Assembly: GCF_014697575.1 (NCBI RefSeq)
Contig: NZ_JACJSC010000004.1
Location: forward strand, 186,001-250,000
Source of the DNA: Planktothrix sp. FACHB-1365
Lineage (GTDB): Bacteria > Cyanobacteriota > Cyanobacteriia > Cyanobacteriales > Microcoleaceae
Direction: 5' to 3'
DNA length: 64,000 bases
Part shown: one piece after another, positions 27,582 to 36,160 of the stretch
How positions within the stretch are numbered: the stretch's first letter is position 1
How the letters are laid out: each line of letters begins with the position of its first letter
Made by a program: the position numbers and the translations under genes
The notes under the pieces: generated by a model
The model's input: the letters and a program-made list of their open reading frames with translations, nothing else
Told to the model about the DNA's origin: nothing
The model's database searches: none

Positions 27582-28613
27582 TTACTGACCAAAACGGCGG
27601 TCAATATCATCCGCAGCAGAACCCCCTCGACGGGAATTAATTCTTAAAGATTGACCATCTTTTGAAAGGTCATAAGTCAGGGGTTGAGTCGATTTAATTA
27701 AGCTTTCGCCTTCTTGCGCTAACGTTGCAGGAGGGTACTGATTCATTAACACTCTAAGCTGTTCAATTCGCTTAGGAATAGCCGGATGAGTGGTATCAAA
27801 TTCAGCGCCGGATGTGCGTCCTAAAACATCCATAACTCGAATACATCCTTCCGCGTCAAACCCCGCTTTAGCAATATATTGATAGCCAACTTCATCAGCT
27901 TCAAATTCTTGTTTACGATTATTTTCAGCAAGTTTTTGTTCTAATTCTGTGGTTTTTTCTTGAACAATTTCTTTTATCCGTTCTTCTGCTTGCGCTAAAC
28001 GTTGGCGACTCGCACCTTGTAACGCACTATTTCCCACGCTTCCCGCCGTCCGACCCCAACCGCCTAAAAAACCTCCCACCGTTTGCAAAACAGCCCCTCC
28101 AATTGAAGTTCCCGTTGCATCAGATTTAGCATCTTGAATTTCAGCTAAAACTTGTTCTTCGGCTTCTTTTTGAATGCGTTCTTTTAAAGCGGCTTCTTCG
28201 GCTGGCCCTAAGGCAATATGACGTTCAACATGATGTGCCATTTCATGACCAATGACACAAGCAATAGCCGAAGAATCTCCCGCTAATTGGTCTAAAATTC
28301 CTGTATAAATCGCAATTAAATTAACTTCTGTTGCAAAGGCATTAATATTATATTCATTCACAATTCCCACCCTCCAAGGGGTATTATCTAAACCATTAGC
28401 TCTGGCAATTCTTTCTACAACCCGATAAATCACATAAACATCTTCTGAAAGTTCTTCTTTCGCTTGTTTATAAAGCTCATCATTGGATGGATTTTGAGCC
28501 ATTAAAACAGTTTCGGGAGTCAATGATTCCGCTAAAAGAGGTGTAGGGAAAAATAGGGTACTTAAACAGGTGAGAATGGCTAATTTTTGAGTAGATTGCA
28601 ACAACGGAAACAT
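27582..28613 (-). CDS. M48-family zinc metallopeptidase, exported
   Basis: The 343-residue protein begins with a signal peptide (about 1-28, hydrophobic core followed by LLAES). It carries the zinc-binding motif GHEMAHHVERH (HExxH), with the third ligand Glu in KQEFEADEVGYQYIAKAGFD. This is the BepA/LoiP/HtpX-like M48 layout of periplasmic proteases that degrade or repair envelope proteins. A Gly-rich loop and a coiled coil (about 190-230) are inserted between the two motifs, as in related bacterial proteins. It is a single gene, divergent from the replication-protein gene. Confidence 0.88.
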   Translation of the reverse strand: MFPLLQSTQKLAILTCLSTLFFPTPLLAESLTPETVLMAQNPSNDELYKQAKEELSEDVYVIYRVVERIARANGLDNTPWRVGIVNEYNINAFATEVNLIAIYTGILDQLAGDSSAIACVIGHEMAHHVERHIALGPAEEAALKERIQKEAEEQVLAEIQDAKSDATGTSIGGAVLQTVGGFLGGWGRTAGSVGNSALQGASRQRLAQAEERIKEIVQEKTTELEQKLAENNRKQEFEADEVGYQYIAKAGFDAEGCIRVMDVLGRTSGAEFDTTHPAIPKRIEQLRVLMNQYPPATLAQEGESLIKSTQPLTYDLSKDGQSLRINSRRGGSAADDIDRRFGQ

Positions 28614-28806
28614 AACCGCACCTCGGTTGACAGAACGACCAATTATCGTAAGTTTAACTCTAACACTTCTGTTTGCTTTTGTCTAGGGTAAATTGTACTT
28701 ATTTTTTATGAGATATCCCTTTGACGTCAAAACGTTTACAAAATTTTATACTCAAGCTTTCATCCTAGGGTTACGCTTAAAAATCCGCAGTTGCAATGAG
28801 AGAGAA

Positions 28807-31800
28807 ATGGACTATTTAACAGAGTGGACAGAAAGTGGCGTTGATGAAGAACTCACCCAACTTAATGTAATTCCTCTGGATGGGTATCGTCCGTTAGATT
28901 ATCTTCTCTATGCTGATACCCTTCCGCGATTAAACACAGGTCGTTTATCAGAACCTATTCTTAACCGCTATAAACATCTTTATGATGGAGGTTGGTGGTG
29001 TTCTGGGATTGATATTTTGACTGGAAATCCTGATTTGTGGGGATGTTTTAAACCGATTAAACCTCGCTTAAGTTTAGATCAGAGGAAATGTATTAAATAT
29101 GAACATCCTCCCAATACACCCATGGGAATTTTTGCTCTGAGAATTTCTCGAACTATTTGGGAACGCATTTCTCAAAAATATGGCGTGGAAATCAATTCCT
29201 CTGATATTCAACCCCATCAACCAGATTTAGGATTTTGGCGCTGGGTAATTTGTCATCCTGAACTACCTTTATGTATTACTGAAGGAGCTAAGAAAGCCGG
29301 TGCATTATTAACAGCCGGATATATTGCGATCGCACTTCCTGGGATTCATAGTGGCTACCGAGTTCCCCGTGATCAATATGGAAATAGAATTGCTAAACCT
29401 GCTTTAATTCAGCAGTTACAGCAGTTTGTGAATAAAAATCGGAAGATTTATATGGTCTTTGATCAAGATACTAAACCAAAAACAATTAAAGCCGTTAATT
29501 CAGCCATTCAGCAAACGGGATACTTATTAAAAGAGGCGGGATGTTCAGTTTATGTTGTCAATTGGAATCCTCAGTTGGGGAAAGGAGTTGATGACTTAAT
29601 TGCAGAACAAGGACAAACAGTATTTGATCAAGCGTATGAAACAGCAACTCCCTTAGAAACCTGGAAAGCATTGTCTTATAATCGCTTAACTTATTCCCCA
29701 AATATTTACCTCAATAATCGCTATTTATCTGCGATAAAAATACCTCAATCAGCTAAATTAATCGCAATTAAATCTCCCAAAGGGACTGGAAAAACAAAAA
29801 TATTAGAAACCCTAGTTCAAGATGCACTTGAAAAAAAACAATGGGTTTTAGTGATTGGTCATCGAATTCGACTCATTGAAGCGTTATGTCAACGGTTTGG
29901 ATTACAATACATGAAATCTGCCGTTGAAACCCCTAATTCTGCTTTAGGGTATGGATTATGTATTGATTCATTACATCCTAATTCTAGCGTTAAATTTGAA
30001 GCAAAAGACTGGTCAAATGGACTGGTTATTTTAGATGAAGTTGAACAAGTATTATGGCATGGATTAAACTCAGAAACCTGCCAAAATCATCGAGTTTCTA
30101 TTCTAAAATCCTTCAAAACTCTCCTGCAAAATGTCTTGGGAGGAAACGGTCAAGTGGTGATTTCTGATGCCGATTTAAGCGATACCGCTATTGATTATTT
30201 AACCGCCTTATCCGGTATTCATCTACAACCTTTTGTGATTCAAAATCAGTGGCGACCTTCACCCGATGAAGCGTGGACAATTTATAACTATTTAGGAAAT
30301 ACCCCTGACCAACTGGTGAAAGACTTAGAACAACATATTGCAGAAGGGGGGAAACCTTTTGTTTGTTTATCTGCCCAAAAATTAACAAGTCAATGGGGAA
30401 CTCGTACCCTAGAAACCTATTTAAAAACTCAATTTCCAGATCGTTCTATCTTGAGAATAGATTCCGAATCTTTAGCTGACCCTACTCATCCTGCCTATGG
30501 TTCAATTGCTAACTTAAATCAAGAGCTAAAATCCTATGATATTGTGTTAGCTTCTCCCTCGATTGAAACGGGAGTTAGTATTGAAATTAAAAATCATTTT
30601 ACCTCAGTTTGGGGCATATTTCAAGGGATTCAAGCGGAAAATTCTGTCCGTCAAGCATTGGGACGAATTCGAGAGAATATTCCCCGATTTATTTGGATGG
30701 CAAACCGAGGATTTAATCAAGTAGGAAATGGCGCAACTTCTATGAGTTCTTTACTCGGTAGTGGACAACGATTAACTCGCTTAAATATTCGGCTGTTGCA
30801 ACAATCAGATTTTGCAGGATTAGATGATTTAGGAATGGGATTTCAATCTGAATCTTTAGTCTGTTGGGCAAAAATGGCAGTGCGATTTAATGCAGGAATG
30901 GATCATTATCGGCAAACAATTTTAACAGCGTTAGCAGGAGAAGGTCATCAGATTATTGAGGTTCCCGAAGCCCAAAAAATACCCAAAAATGCAATAAAAT
31001 CGACGCAAAAATTTAAACCCAAAAATTCAGAGCGTCCAACGCTTAATGAACTTATTTTAGCGGTTAAGGATCAGAATTACCAAGCGGAAAGTTTGGCTGT
31101 GATTCATTCTATGGATTTAAGCGATTGTCAATATTATTATGTCCAAAAAAAATTAGCCAAAACTCCAGAAGAACGTCGCGCAATCCGTAAATATGAGTTA
31201 AAATTACGCTATGGGGTAGCTGTGACCTCGGATTTAATTGCTAAAGATGATCAAGGATGGTATGAACAACTCCGAATTCATTATTTCTTAACCGTAGGTC
31301 GTCCCTATTTAATGGGTCGAGATGCGTTAATTGCAAGACGGTTAATGGAACAAGGAAAGGGTAATATTTTTGCTCCAGATTTTAATCGTTCTCAGTTAGG
31401 AGCTATAATTGGAATCATGGAATTATTAGGAATTCCTGCCTTACTGAAAAATCCTGAACGGGATTTGAAAAATACCGATACTGACTTACAAACCATTACT
31501 GAAATAGCCCTTAAAGATAGAAATGCCATCAAAACGATTACAGGAATTGGACTCGCTAAAAATTCAAGTCCTATTACAATTTTACAACGTTTTTTAGATA
31601 AAATTAGTTATCGTTTAACCTGTGTTAGGGTGCAAAGTGAAGGAAAAAAACGGGTTAGAGTTTATCGGGTTCTAAATCCCCAAGATAACCGAGAACAAAT
31701 CTTTCAACATTGGTTAAAATTAGAAGGTCAATATCCGGGTCAATTAGACACAACCATTCCTGAAAATAAGTTCATTTCAACTCCTTTTCAATTCACACCA

Positions 31801-31833
31801 GACTATATCCAACTCTCCCTGTTCAACTCTTAG
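28807..31833 (+). CDS. CyRepA1-type plasmid replication protein (primase-helicase)
   Basis: The product of about 1008 residues combines a DUF3854 Toprim-like primase part with a P-loop helicase part. The primase-like region contains LPLCITEGAKKAGALLTAGY, YMVFDQDTKPKT and GKGVDDLIAEQG. The helicase has SPKGTGKTKILETL as Walker A, LVILDEVEQVLWHG as Walker B and SIETGVSIEI as a later motif. This layout is that of cyanobacterial plasmid replication initiators (CyRepA1). The ATG at 28807, preceded by GAGAG, fits better than the in-frame start at 28693. Its neighbours are chromosomal housekeeping genes, so it is an integrated-plasmid remnant or a chromosomally domesticated copy. Confidence 0.8.
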   Translation: MDYLTEWTESGVDEELTQLNVIPLDGYRPLDYLLYADTLPRLNTGRLSEPILNRYKHLYDGGWWCSGIDILTGNPDLWGCFKPIKPRLSLDQRKCIKYEHPPNTPMGIFALRISRTIWERISQKYGVEINSSDIQPHQPDLGFWRWVICHPELPLCITEGAKKAGALLTAGYIAIALPGIHSGYRVPRDQYGNRIAKPALIQQLQQFVNKNRKIYMVFDQDTKPKTIKAVNSAIQQTGYLLKEAGCSVYVVNWNPQLGKGVDDLIAEQGQTVFDQAYETATPLETWKALSYNRLTYSPNIYLNNRYLSAIKIPQSAKLIAIKSPKGTGKTKILETLVQDALEKKQWVLVIGHRIRLIEALCQRFGLQYMKSAVETPNSALGYGLCIDSLHPNSSVKFEAKDWSNGLVILDEVEQVLWHGLNSETCQNHRVSILKSFKTLLQNVLGGNGQVVISDADLSDTAIDYLTALSGIHLQPFVIQNQWRPSPDEAWTIYNYLGNTPDQLVKDLEQHIAEGGKPFVCLSAQKLTSQWGTRTLETYLKTQFPDRSILRIDSESLADPTHPAYGSIANLNQELKSYDIVLASPSIETGVSIEIKNHFTSVWGIFQGIQAENSVRQALGRIRENIPRFIWMANRGFNQVGNGATSMSSLLGSGQRLTRLNIRLLQQSDFAGLDDLGMGFQSESLVCWAKMAVRFNAGMDHYRQTILTALAGEGHQIIEVPEAQKIPKNAIKSTQKFKPKNSERPTLNELILAVKDQNYQAESLAVIHSMDLSDCQYYYVQKKLAKTPEERRAIRKYELKLRYGVAVTSDLIAKDDQGWYEQLRIHYFLTVGRPYLMGRDALIARRLMEQGKGNIFAPDFNRSQLGAIIGIMELLGIPALLKNPERDLKNTDTDLQTITEIALKDRNAIKTITGIGLAKNSSPITILQRFLDKISYRLTCVRVQSEGKKRVRVYRVLNPQDNREQIFQHWLKLEGQYPGQLDTTIPENKFISTPFQFTPDYIQLSLFNS

Positions 31834-31840
31834 TTAATCC

Positions 31841-31906
31841 AGAAACCGGGTTTTTACTTAAAATCTTGTTAACTATCCCCAATTTTCCGATAAAAACCCG
31901 GTTTCT
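31841..31906. repeat. Inverted repeat with AGAAACCGGGTTTTTA arms
   Basis: The arms AGAAACCGGGTTTTTA (31841-31856) and TAAAAACCCGGTTTCT (31891-31906) are perfect complements around a 34-base loop. They lie directly after the replication-protein gene. A tighter version of the same hairpin lies at 59259-59291. It probably serves as a terminator or is a dispersed palindromic repeat. Confidence 0.75.
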
Positions 31907-31956
31907 TTTAGGCGACAAATCAGTTAAAATAAATAAAGTTGAGATTATTTCTGAAA

Positions 31957-33138
31957 ATGAACACCCTATCAACTCCTAAAATTCAACCCCAAACCCTGAC
32001 AAAAATTGGTGTAATTGGAGGGGGACAACTCGCTTGGATGATGGGAATGGAAGCCGCATCTTTAGGGGTTTCTTTATTTGTTCAAACCCCCCACAGCACT
32101 GACCCAGCAGTTCCTTTCTCCTCCGAAACCATTTTAGCTGCTATTGATGACCCGACAGCCACCGCAAAATTAGCAAAATATTGTGATGTTATTACTTTTG
32201 AGAATGAATTTGTTGATTTAAACGCTTTATCTAAACTTGAAGAACAGGGGGTTTGTTTTCGTCCTCGCTTACAAGCTTTATCCCTTTTATTAGATAAATA
32301 TGATCAATTAAGTTATTTAGAAAAAATCGGTTTACCCGTTCCAGAATTTCAACTCTTAACCCCTGAAAATGGTAAAATCATTAATCATAATCTGGGCTAT
32401 CCCGTCGTTTTAAAAGCTTGCCGTTACGGATACGATGGACAGGGAACTTTTATTATTAAAACTGCGGAGGAATTATCCCAAACCTGGGCAAAATTTAACT
32501 ATCCTCCGATGTTATTACAAAAATTTGTCCCTTTTGAACGGGAATTAGCGGTTATTGCAGCGCGTTCTGTTACAGGAGATGTGGCAGTGTATCCGATAGT
32601 AGAAACAGTTCAAAAAAATCAAGTTTGTCATCGGGTTATTGCCCCAGCTAATATTAATAAAAGTATAGCAGAACAAGCAAAAACAATTGCAACAACTTTA
32701 TTGAATAGTTTACAAGTCATTGGGCTATTTGGAATTGAATTGTTTTTAACATCCGAAGGGGAACTATTAGTGAATGAAATTGCACCCCGCACCCATAATT
32801 CCGGTCATTTTAGTTTAGATGCTTGTGAAACTTCGCAATTTAAACAACATTTAAGGGCAGTGAGTGGTTTACCATTAGGCAATACCGCCTTAAACTGTAG
32901 TGGGGCGGTGATGGTGAATTTATTGGGGTTTGAAACCGCTAATTCTGACTATTCTGAAAAACGCCAAAAAATAGCAGAAATTCCTAATTCCTTTATTCGT
33001 TGGTATGGAAAAACCGCATCTCGTCCCGGTCGAAAATTAGGTCATGTTACCGTATTAATTCAGACAGAAAAAAATAAAAATATAGAAGAAAAAGCCAATA
33101 AAATAGCTGATGAAATCGAATCAATTTGGTACTCGTAG
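31957..33138 (+). CDS. purK: 5-(carboxyamino)imidazole ribonucleotide synthase PurK
   Basis: PurK is the ATP-grasp enzyme that carboxylates aminoimidazole ribonucleotide on nitrogen in de novo purine synthesis. The protein of about 393 residues starts with IGVIGGGQLAWMMGMEA and contains ATP-grasp features: GYPVVLKACRYGYDGQGTF, LLQKFVPFERELAVI and NEIAPRTHNSGHFSLDAC. The ATG at 31957 is preferred over the in-frame TTG at 31939. It is not in an obvious purine operon; the upstream neighbour is the replication protein. Sequence length and motifs are normal, so it is expected to be functional. Confidence 0.95.
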   Translation: MNTLSTPKIQPQTLTKIGVIGGGQLAWMMGMEAASLGVSLFVQTPHSTDPAVPFSSETILAAIDDPTATAKLAKYCDVITFENEFVDLNALSKLEEQGVCFRPRLQALSLLLDKYDQLSYLEKIGLPVPEFQLLTPENGKIINHNLGYPVVLKACRYGYDGQGTFIIKTAEELSQTWAKFNYPPMLLQKFVPFERELAVIAARSVTGDVAVYPIVETVQKNQVCHRVIAPANINKSIAEQAKTIATTLLNSLQVIGLFGIELFLTSEGELLVNEIAPRTHNSGHFSLDACETSQFKQHLRAVSGLPLGNTALNCSGAVMVNLLGFETANSDYSEKRQKIAEIPNSFIRWYGKTASRPGRKLGHVTVLIQTEKNKNIEEKANKIADEIESIWYS

Positions 33139-33252
33139 GGTGCGTAAGCACCGCGCACGCACCAAAAACCCATCATTCCTCAAAAAATCTAGTCTATAAA
33201 TGACTTTTCATGATATATTATTAATTATAAGGGATATTCGCACTCAGTACAC

Positions 33253-33573
33253 ATGGCGACTTCTATCTATTATATTCCTATTGAGTCATCATTAGGAATT
33301 GCTCAACATTATTTTATTTCCTCCGATGGAACCTTTGAAAATTCAATGGGTTGGGGGCCTAATGGTGTTGAATATAAAGGTAAAGGAGCAGAATTAACTC
33401 CTGAACAAGAACAACGGATTTTAGACTATCCTCAATTATTAAGTGTGATTAAGTGCGTACCCAGAGCTTACGCACCTTACAAAGTTAAGCAACTTGACAA
33501 AAATTCCCTATATTTTTCTGATGGGGTAAAGGTTTACCTTCTGCTTGATAACTCTCAATTAATAATTCAATAA
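33253..33573 (+). CDS. Hypothetical protein, C-terminus altered by a palindromic repeat
   Basis: The first 70 or so residues (SIYYIPIESSLGIAQHYFISSDGTF and ELTPEQEQRILDYPQLLSVIK) read as an ordinary small soluble protein. Immediately afterwards the gene runs through a GTGCGTA...TACGCAC palindrome (33451-33478). Its last 30 residues then lie antisense over the 3' end of hicB. I interpret the natural C-terminus as lost or replaced by the repeat insertion. The protein may be a short functional remnant or a decaying gene; no family is recognised. Confidence 0.4.
   Translation: MATSIYYIPIESSLGIAQHYFISSDGTFENSMGWGPNGVEYKGKGAELTPEQEQRILDYPQLLSVIKCVPRAYAPYKVKQLDKNSLYFSDGVKVYLLLDNSQLIIQ
33451..33478. 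repeat. GTGCGTA/TACGCAC palindromic repeat inside a small gene
   Basis: The arms GTGCGTA (33453-33459) and TACGCAC (33469-33475) are perfect complements. A related palindrome (GGTGCGT...ACGCACC) lies at 33138-33163, right after purK. Two copies 300 bases apart, on either side of and inside a 106-codon frame, suggest small mobile palindromes. Confidence 0.7.
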
Positions 33574-33709
33574 CCTCCTCTGCATTATTAACAGCATCTT
33601 GATAAGAATTTCCATGAGTACAAGGCTGCATAATATCCTCAAACTCAGGTAAAAATACCACCAAACATTGATCTTCCTCAGACCATTGAATAATAATGGT
33701 GTATTTCAT
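33485..33709 (-). CDS. hicB: HicB-family antitoxin
   Basis: The 74-residue protein has the HicB partial RNase-H fold: a YTIIIQWSEEDQCLVVFLPEF start, then a GNSYQDAVNNAEEVIELLIES helix. This matches the short HicB form. It overlaps the hicA stop by four bases, so the two are translationally coupled. It should bind and block HicA. A separate DNA-binding domain is not seen, so autoregulation may depend on the complex or another protein. Confidence 0.88.
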   Translation of the reverse strand: MKYTIIIQWSEEDQCLVVFLPEFEDIMQPCTHGNSYQDAVNNAEEVIELLIESYQAEGKPLPHQKNIGNFCQVA

Positions 33710-33927
33710 TCTTCTGTCTCCTTATTCTTGAGTTTTTTTAAAGTATTAAGTGCCTGATTAACCTGTTTTTCTAAATAAAGTTTAGCATCATCTCCATCTT
33801 TACCCGCTATAATTATAGCTTGAGTTAAGTCCGAATGTTTCCACTTACTATGACTTCCTTTAGCAGGTAGACAGATAAACCCTGCTTTTAGGAGTAGACT
33901 TTTTAGTTCTCTAATCTTTTTGGGCAT
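33706..33927 (-). CDS. hicA: HicA-family mRNA interferase toxin
   Basis: The 73-residue protein has the HicA double-stranded-RNA-binding-like fold with the key histidine in KGSHSKWKH, preceded by LKSLLLKAGFICLPA. HicA toxins cleave mRNAs and tmRNA when freed from HicB. The gene lies just downstream of hypE on the same strand (24 bases) and overlaps hicB by four bases, in the usual order hicA then hicB. The last residues (about 50-73) are lysine-rich and slightly longer than in short HicA proteins. Confidence 0.88.
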   Translation of the reverse strand: MPKKIRELKSLLLKAGFICLPAKGSHSKWKHSDLTQAIIIAGKDGDDAKLYLEKQVNQALNTLKKLKNKETEE

Positions 33928-33951
33928 AAAATATCAGCAGCAATTAACTCC

Positions 33952-34998
33952 CTAACAAATCCGAGGTAACTGTTCTCCACTCAACATATCAATAATCCGT
34001 TTTGCTCCGATTGTACTTTCCATTGTAACTAAAGGGGTTGACGTTTGTTTAACAAAACCAATTAAACTCGCTTGGGGTATTTTTGCCTGTAAAATCGATA
34101 AAGTTTTTTCAATATCTTTCTCAGGAACAAACACGGCAAACCGCCCTTCATTAGCAACATAAAGGGGGTCAAATCCTAAAATTTCACAAGCTCCTTTGAC
34201 TTCTTCTAATACATTAATAGCTGTTTCTTTGATTTCAATTTCAACTTTAGCAGCAGTAGCAATTTCATTTAACGTACTCGCTAAACCGCCCCGTGTTAAA
34301 TCTCGTAAACAGTGAATTTCTATTCCTGCTTCTAATAACTCTAAAACCACATCTGCTACAGGTGCAGAATCACTTTCTATTGTTGTTTCAAACTCTAATC
34401 CTTCCCGCACTGCCATAATTGCAATCCCATGTCGCCCCAAATCTCCATTAATAATAACAGCATCTCCCGGTTGAACCGATAGGGGATTAATGGTTAAATG
34501 ATGTTCAATTATTCCAATTCCCGATGTATTAATAAAAATGCCATCTCCCTTGCCTTTATCAACAACTTTAGTATCTCCAGTAACAATTTTAACCTGGGCT
34601 TTTTCGGCAGCTTGTTTCATCGATTGAATAATTTCCCATAGAGTTTGAATGGGTAAACCTTCTTCTAAAATAAAACCCACACTTAAATATAAAGGACGAG
34701 CACCCGCCATTGCTAAATCATTAACCGTTCCATGAACAGCCATTGAACCAATATCTCCCCCTGGAAAAAATAGAGGATTAACAACATAGGAATCCGTTGT
34801 AAACGCTATTTTATTTGCGTTTAATTGTAAGGTAGCTGCATCATGTTCCACTTGATTTGGATGCCCAAAAGTGGGTAAAAACATCTGGTCAATTAATTGA
34901 CGCATGAGTTTACCCCCACCGCCATGAGCGAGTAAAATATGAGGGTATTGTTGCAGGGGAATTGGACAGGTTAAACTAAAGTCTTGATTAGATGTCAT
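33952..34998 (-). CDS. hypE: Hydrogenase maturation protein HypE
   Basis: HypE dehydrates the carbamoyl group on its C-terminal cysteine to make the cyanide ligand of [NiFe] hydrogenase. The 348-residue protein has the PurM-like layout: [13 protein letters not shown] near the N-terminus, [14 protein letters not shown], and [15 protein letters not shown]. It ends exactly in PRIC, providing the essential terminal cysteine. No other hyp or hydrogenase gene is in the window, so it stands apart from its pathway partners. A truncated repeat of its first 20 or so codons occurs at 41635-41702. Confidence 0.95.
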   Translation of the reverse strand: MTSNQDFSLTCPIPLQQYPHILLAHGGGGKLMRQLIDQMFLPTFGHPNQVEHDAATLQLNANKIAFTTDSYVVNPLFFPGGDIGSMAVHGTVNDLAMAGARPLYLSVGFILEEGLPIQTLWEIIQSMKQAAEKAQVKIVTGDTKVVDKGKGDGIFINTSGIGIIEHHLTINPLSVQPGDAVIINGDLGRHGIAIMAVREGLEFETTIESDSAPVADVVLELLEAGIEIHCLRDLTRGGLASTLNEIATAAKVEIEIKETAINVLEEVKGACEILGFDPLYVANEGRFAVFVPEKDIEKTLSILQAKIPQASLIGFVKQTSTPLVTMESTIGAKRIIDMLSGEQLPRIC

Positions 34999-35055
34999 AG
35001 ATAGGTTATTGATAGAATAAAGATGAATTTATAACAGAATTTAAGGAAGGGGCAG

Positions 35056-35556
35056 ATGAAACAATTATCCCCTAAGCTTTATAAAGTTTGGCTTTATCTC
35101 ATCCTTTTAATCCTAGGCTATATTTTAGCCGGATGGCTGTTAACTGCATTTCAGGTTTCCATCTGGGTTTGGGTGATAACCTTAGCCATTATCCTCTATT
35201 TAGCCAAAACAGGTTCCGAGGGCATTGTATTAGGAAGTGCTGGGGTCATAGGAATTATATTTTTTGGTGTTATTTTCCGAGTATGGCCTAAAATCTGGCC
35301 AAGAGAGATTCGGTTGCAAGACATTCCCGTTGGGTCAGGGACTCGACCTAAACCGATTATGCTTTGGCCTGTAACCTATATTTTACTGTGGTTATTCGCT
35401 ATTTTACTCGTTCTAGGATTAGCATTTGCCCATAAACCCTTAAAATTTTTAGGCTTAAATCCACAACAATGTTTTTATTGTTTAACTTTCTTATCTGGGT
35501 TGTCTTTAGGAATAGGTGTGTTAATCTTTAAAAGTAGCTTATTTAATTTTATTTAG
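35056..35556 (+). CDS. Small multi-pass membrane protein
   Basis: The 166-residue protein has four hydrophobic segments (about 9-32, 33-68, 95-122 and 135-160) and a short polar middle with RVWPKIWPREIRLQDIP. I do not recognise the family. It diverges from hypE, 57 bases separating the two starts, so a bidirectional promoter is likely in that gap. It is about 60 bases upstream of another small membrane-anchored protein on the same strand, and the two could be co-transcribed. Confidence 0.65.
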   Translation: MKQLSPKLYKVWLYLILLILGYILAGWLLTAFQVSIWVWVITLAIILYLAKTGSEGIVLGSAGVIGIIFFGVIFRVWPKIWPREIRLQDIPVGSGTRPKPIMLWPVTYILLWLFAILLVLGLAFAHKPLKFLGLNPQQCFYCLTFLSGLSLGIGVLIFKSSLFNFI

Positions 35557-35615
35557 AAAAGCTACACCTAAGTAACATCCGTACAAATTCCGTATAAATT
35601 CGGATATAACACCGT

Positions 35616-36065
35616 ATGAAATCTTCGGCTATTCACAAAGAACCCATTGATAAATTACCTTATCATGCCAAAACACCCGAACACTATATCCAACAAATTG
35701 AACCTAGTATTTTATCGGGTTTTACTCCAGAACAATTAAATGAAATTAAAAGAATATTAAATCATGCAATTCCTAAAAATTCTCCTAAAATTGTAGATTT
35801 AAGATTTAACGTTGACTTAATTCTTTCTCGATTTTATGTTGTTTTATTAGTGGGGAAAGAACGCCGAAAAATTCAACGCCATTACGTGACACGGGGCATC
35901 ACAAAAGTTGGCAATTTCGTGGCTGCCATTGTTTTATTAATTACTTTAAACTTAATTGTTACTGTTTTGATCTTTTTATTCCTGTATTTAATTAAATCAG
36001 CAATTGGAATTGATTTTTTCAAAGAAAGTCATTTAATTGATAAAATCAAGACATTTTTATACTAA
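35616..36065 (+). CDS. Hypothetical protein with C-terminal membrane anchor
   Basis: The 149-residue protein has a soluble N-terminal part with ILSGFTPEQLNEIKRILNHAI (about 32-53). Basic sequence (GKERRKIQRHYVTRG) precedes a strong hydrophobic helix at about 105-130. It resembles tail-anchored or single-span proteins of unknown role. It lies 60 bases downstream of another membrane protein and 95 bases upstream of the WD40-DnaJ gene, all on the plus strand; a three-gene unit is possible. Confidence 0.6.
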   Translation: MKSSAIHKEPIDKLPYHAKTPEHYIQQIEPSILSGFTPEQLNEIKRILNHAIPKNSPKIVDLRFNVDLILSRFYVVLLVGKERRKIQRHYVTRGITKVGNFVAAIVLLITLNLIVTVLIFLFLYLIKSAIGIDFFKESHLIDKIKTFLY

Positions 36066-36160
36066 TTTAGCTTTAAAGAAGCTACATATCTCTCTTTTAT
36101 CACTAAGGGAAATGATTGAGATGAATCAATTTTAGCAAGACCTAAATAGTTAGCTTAACC

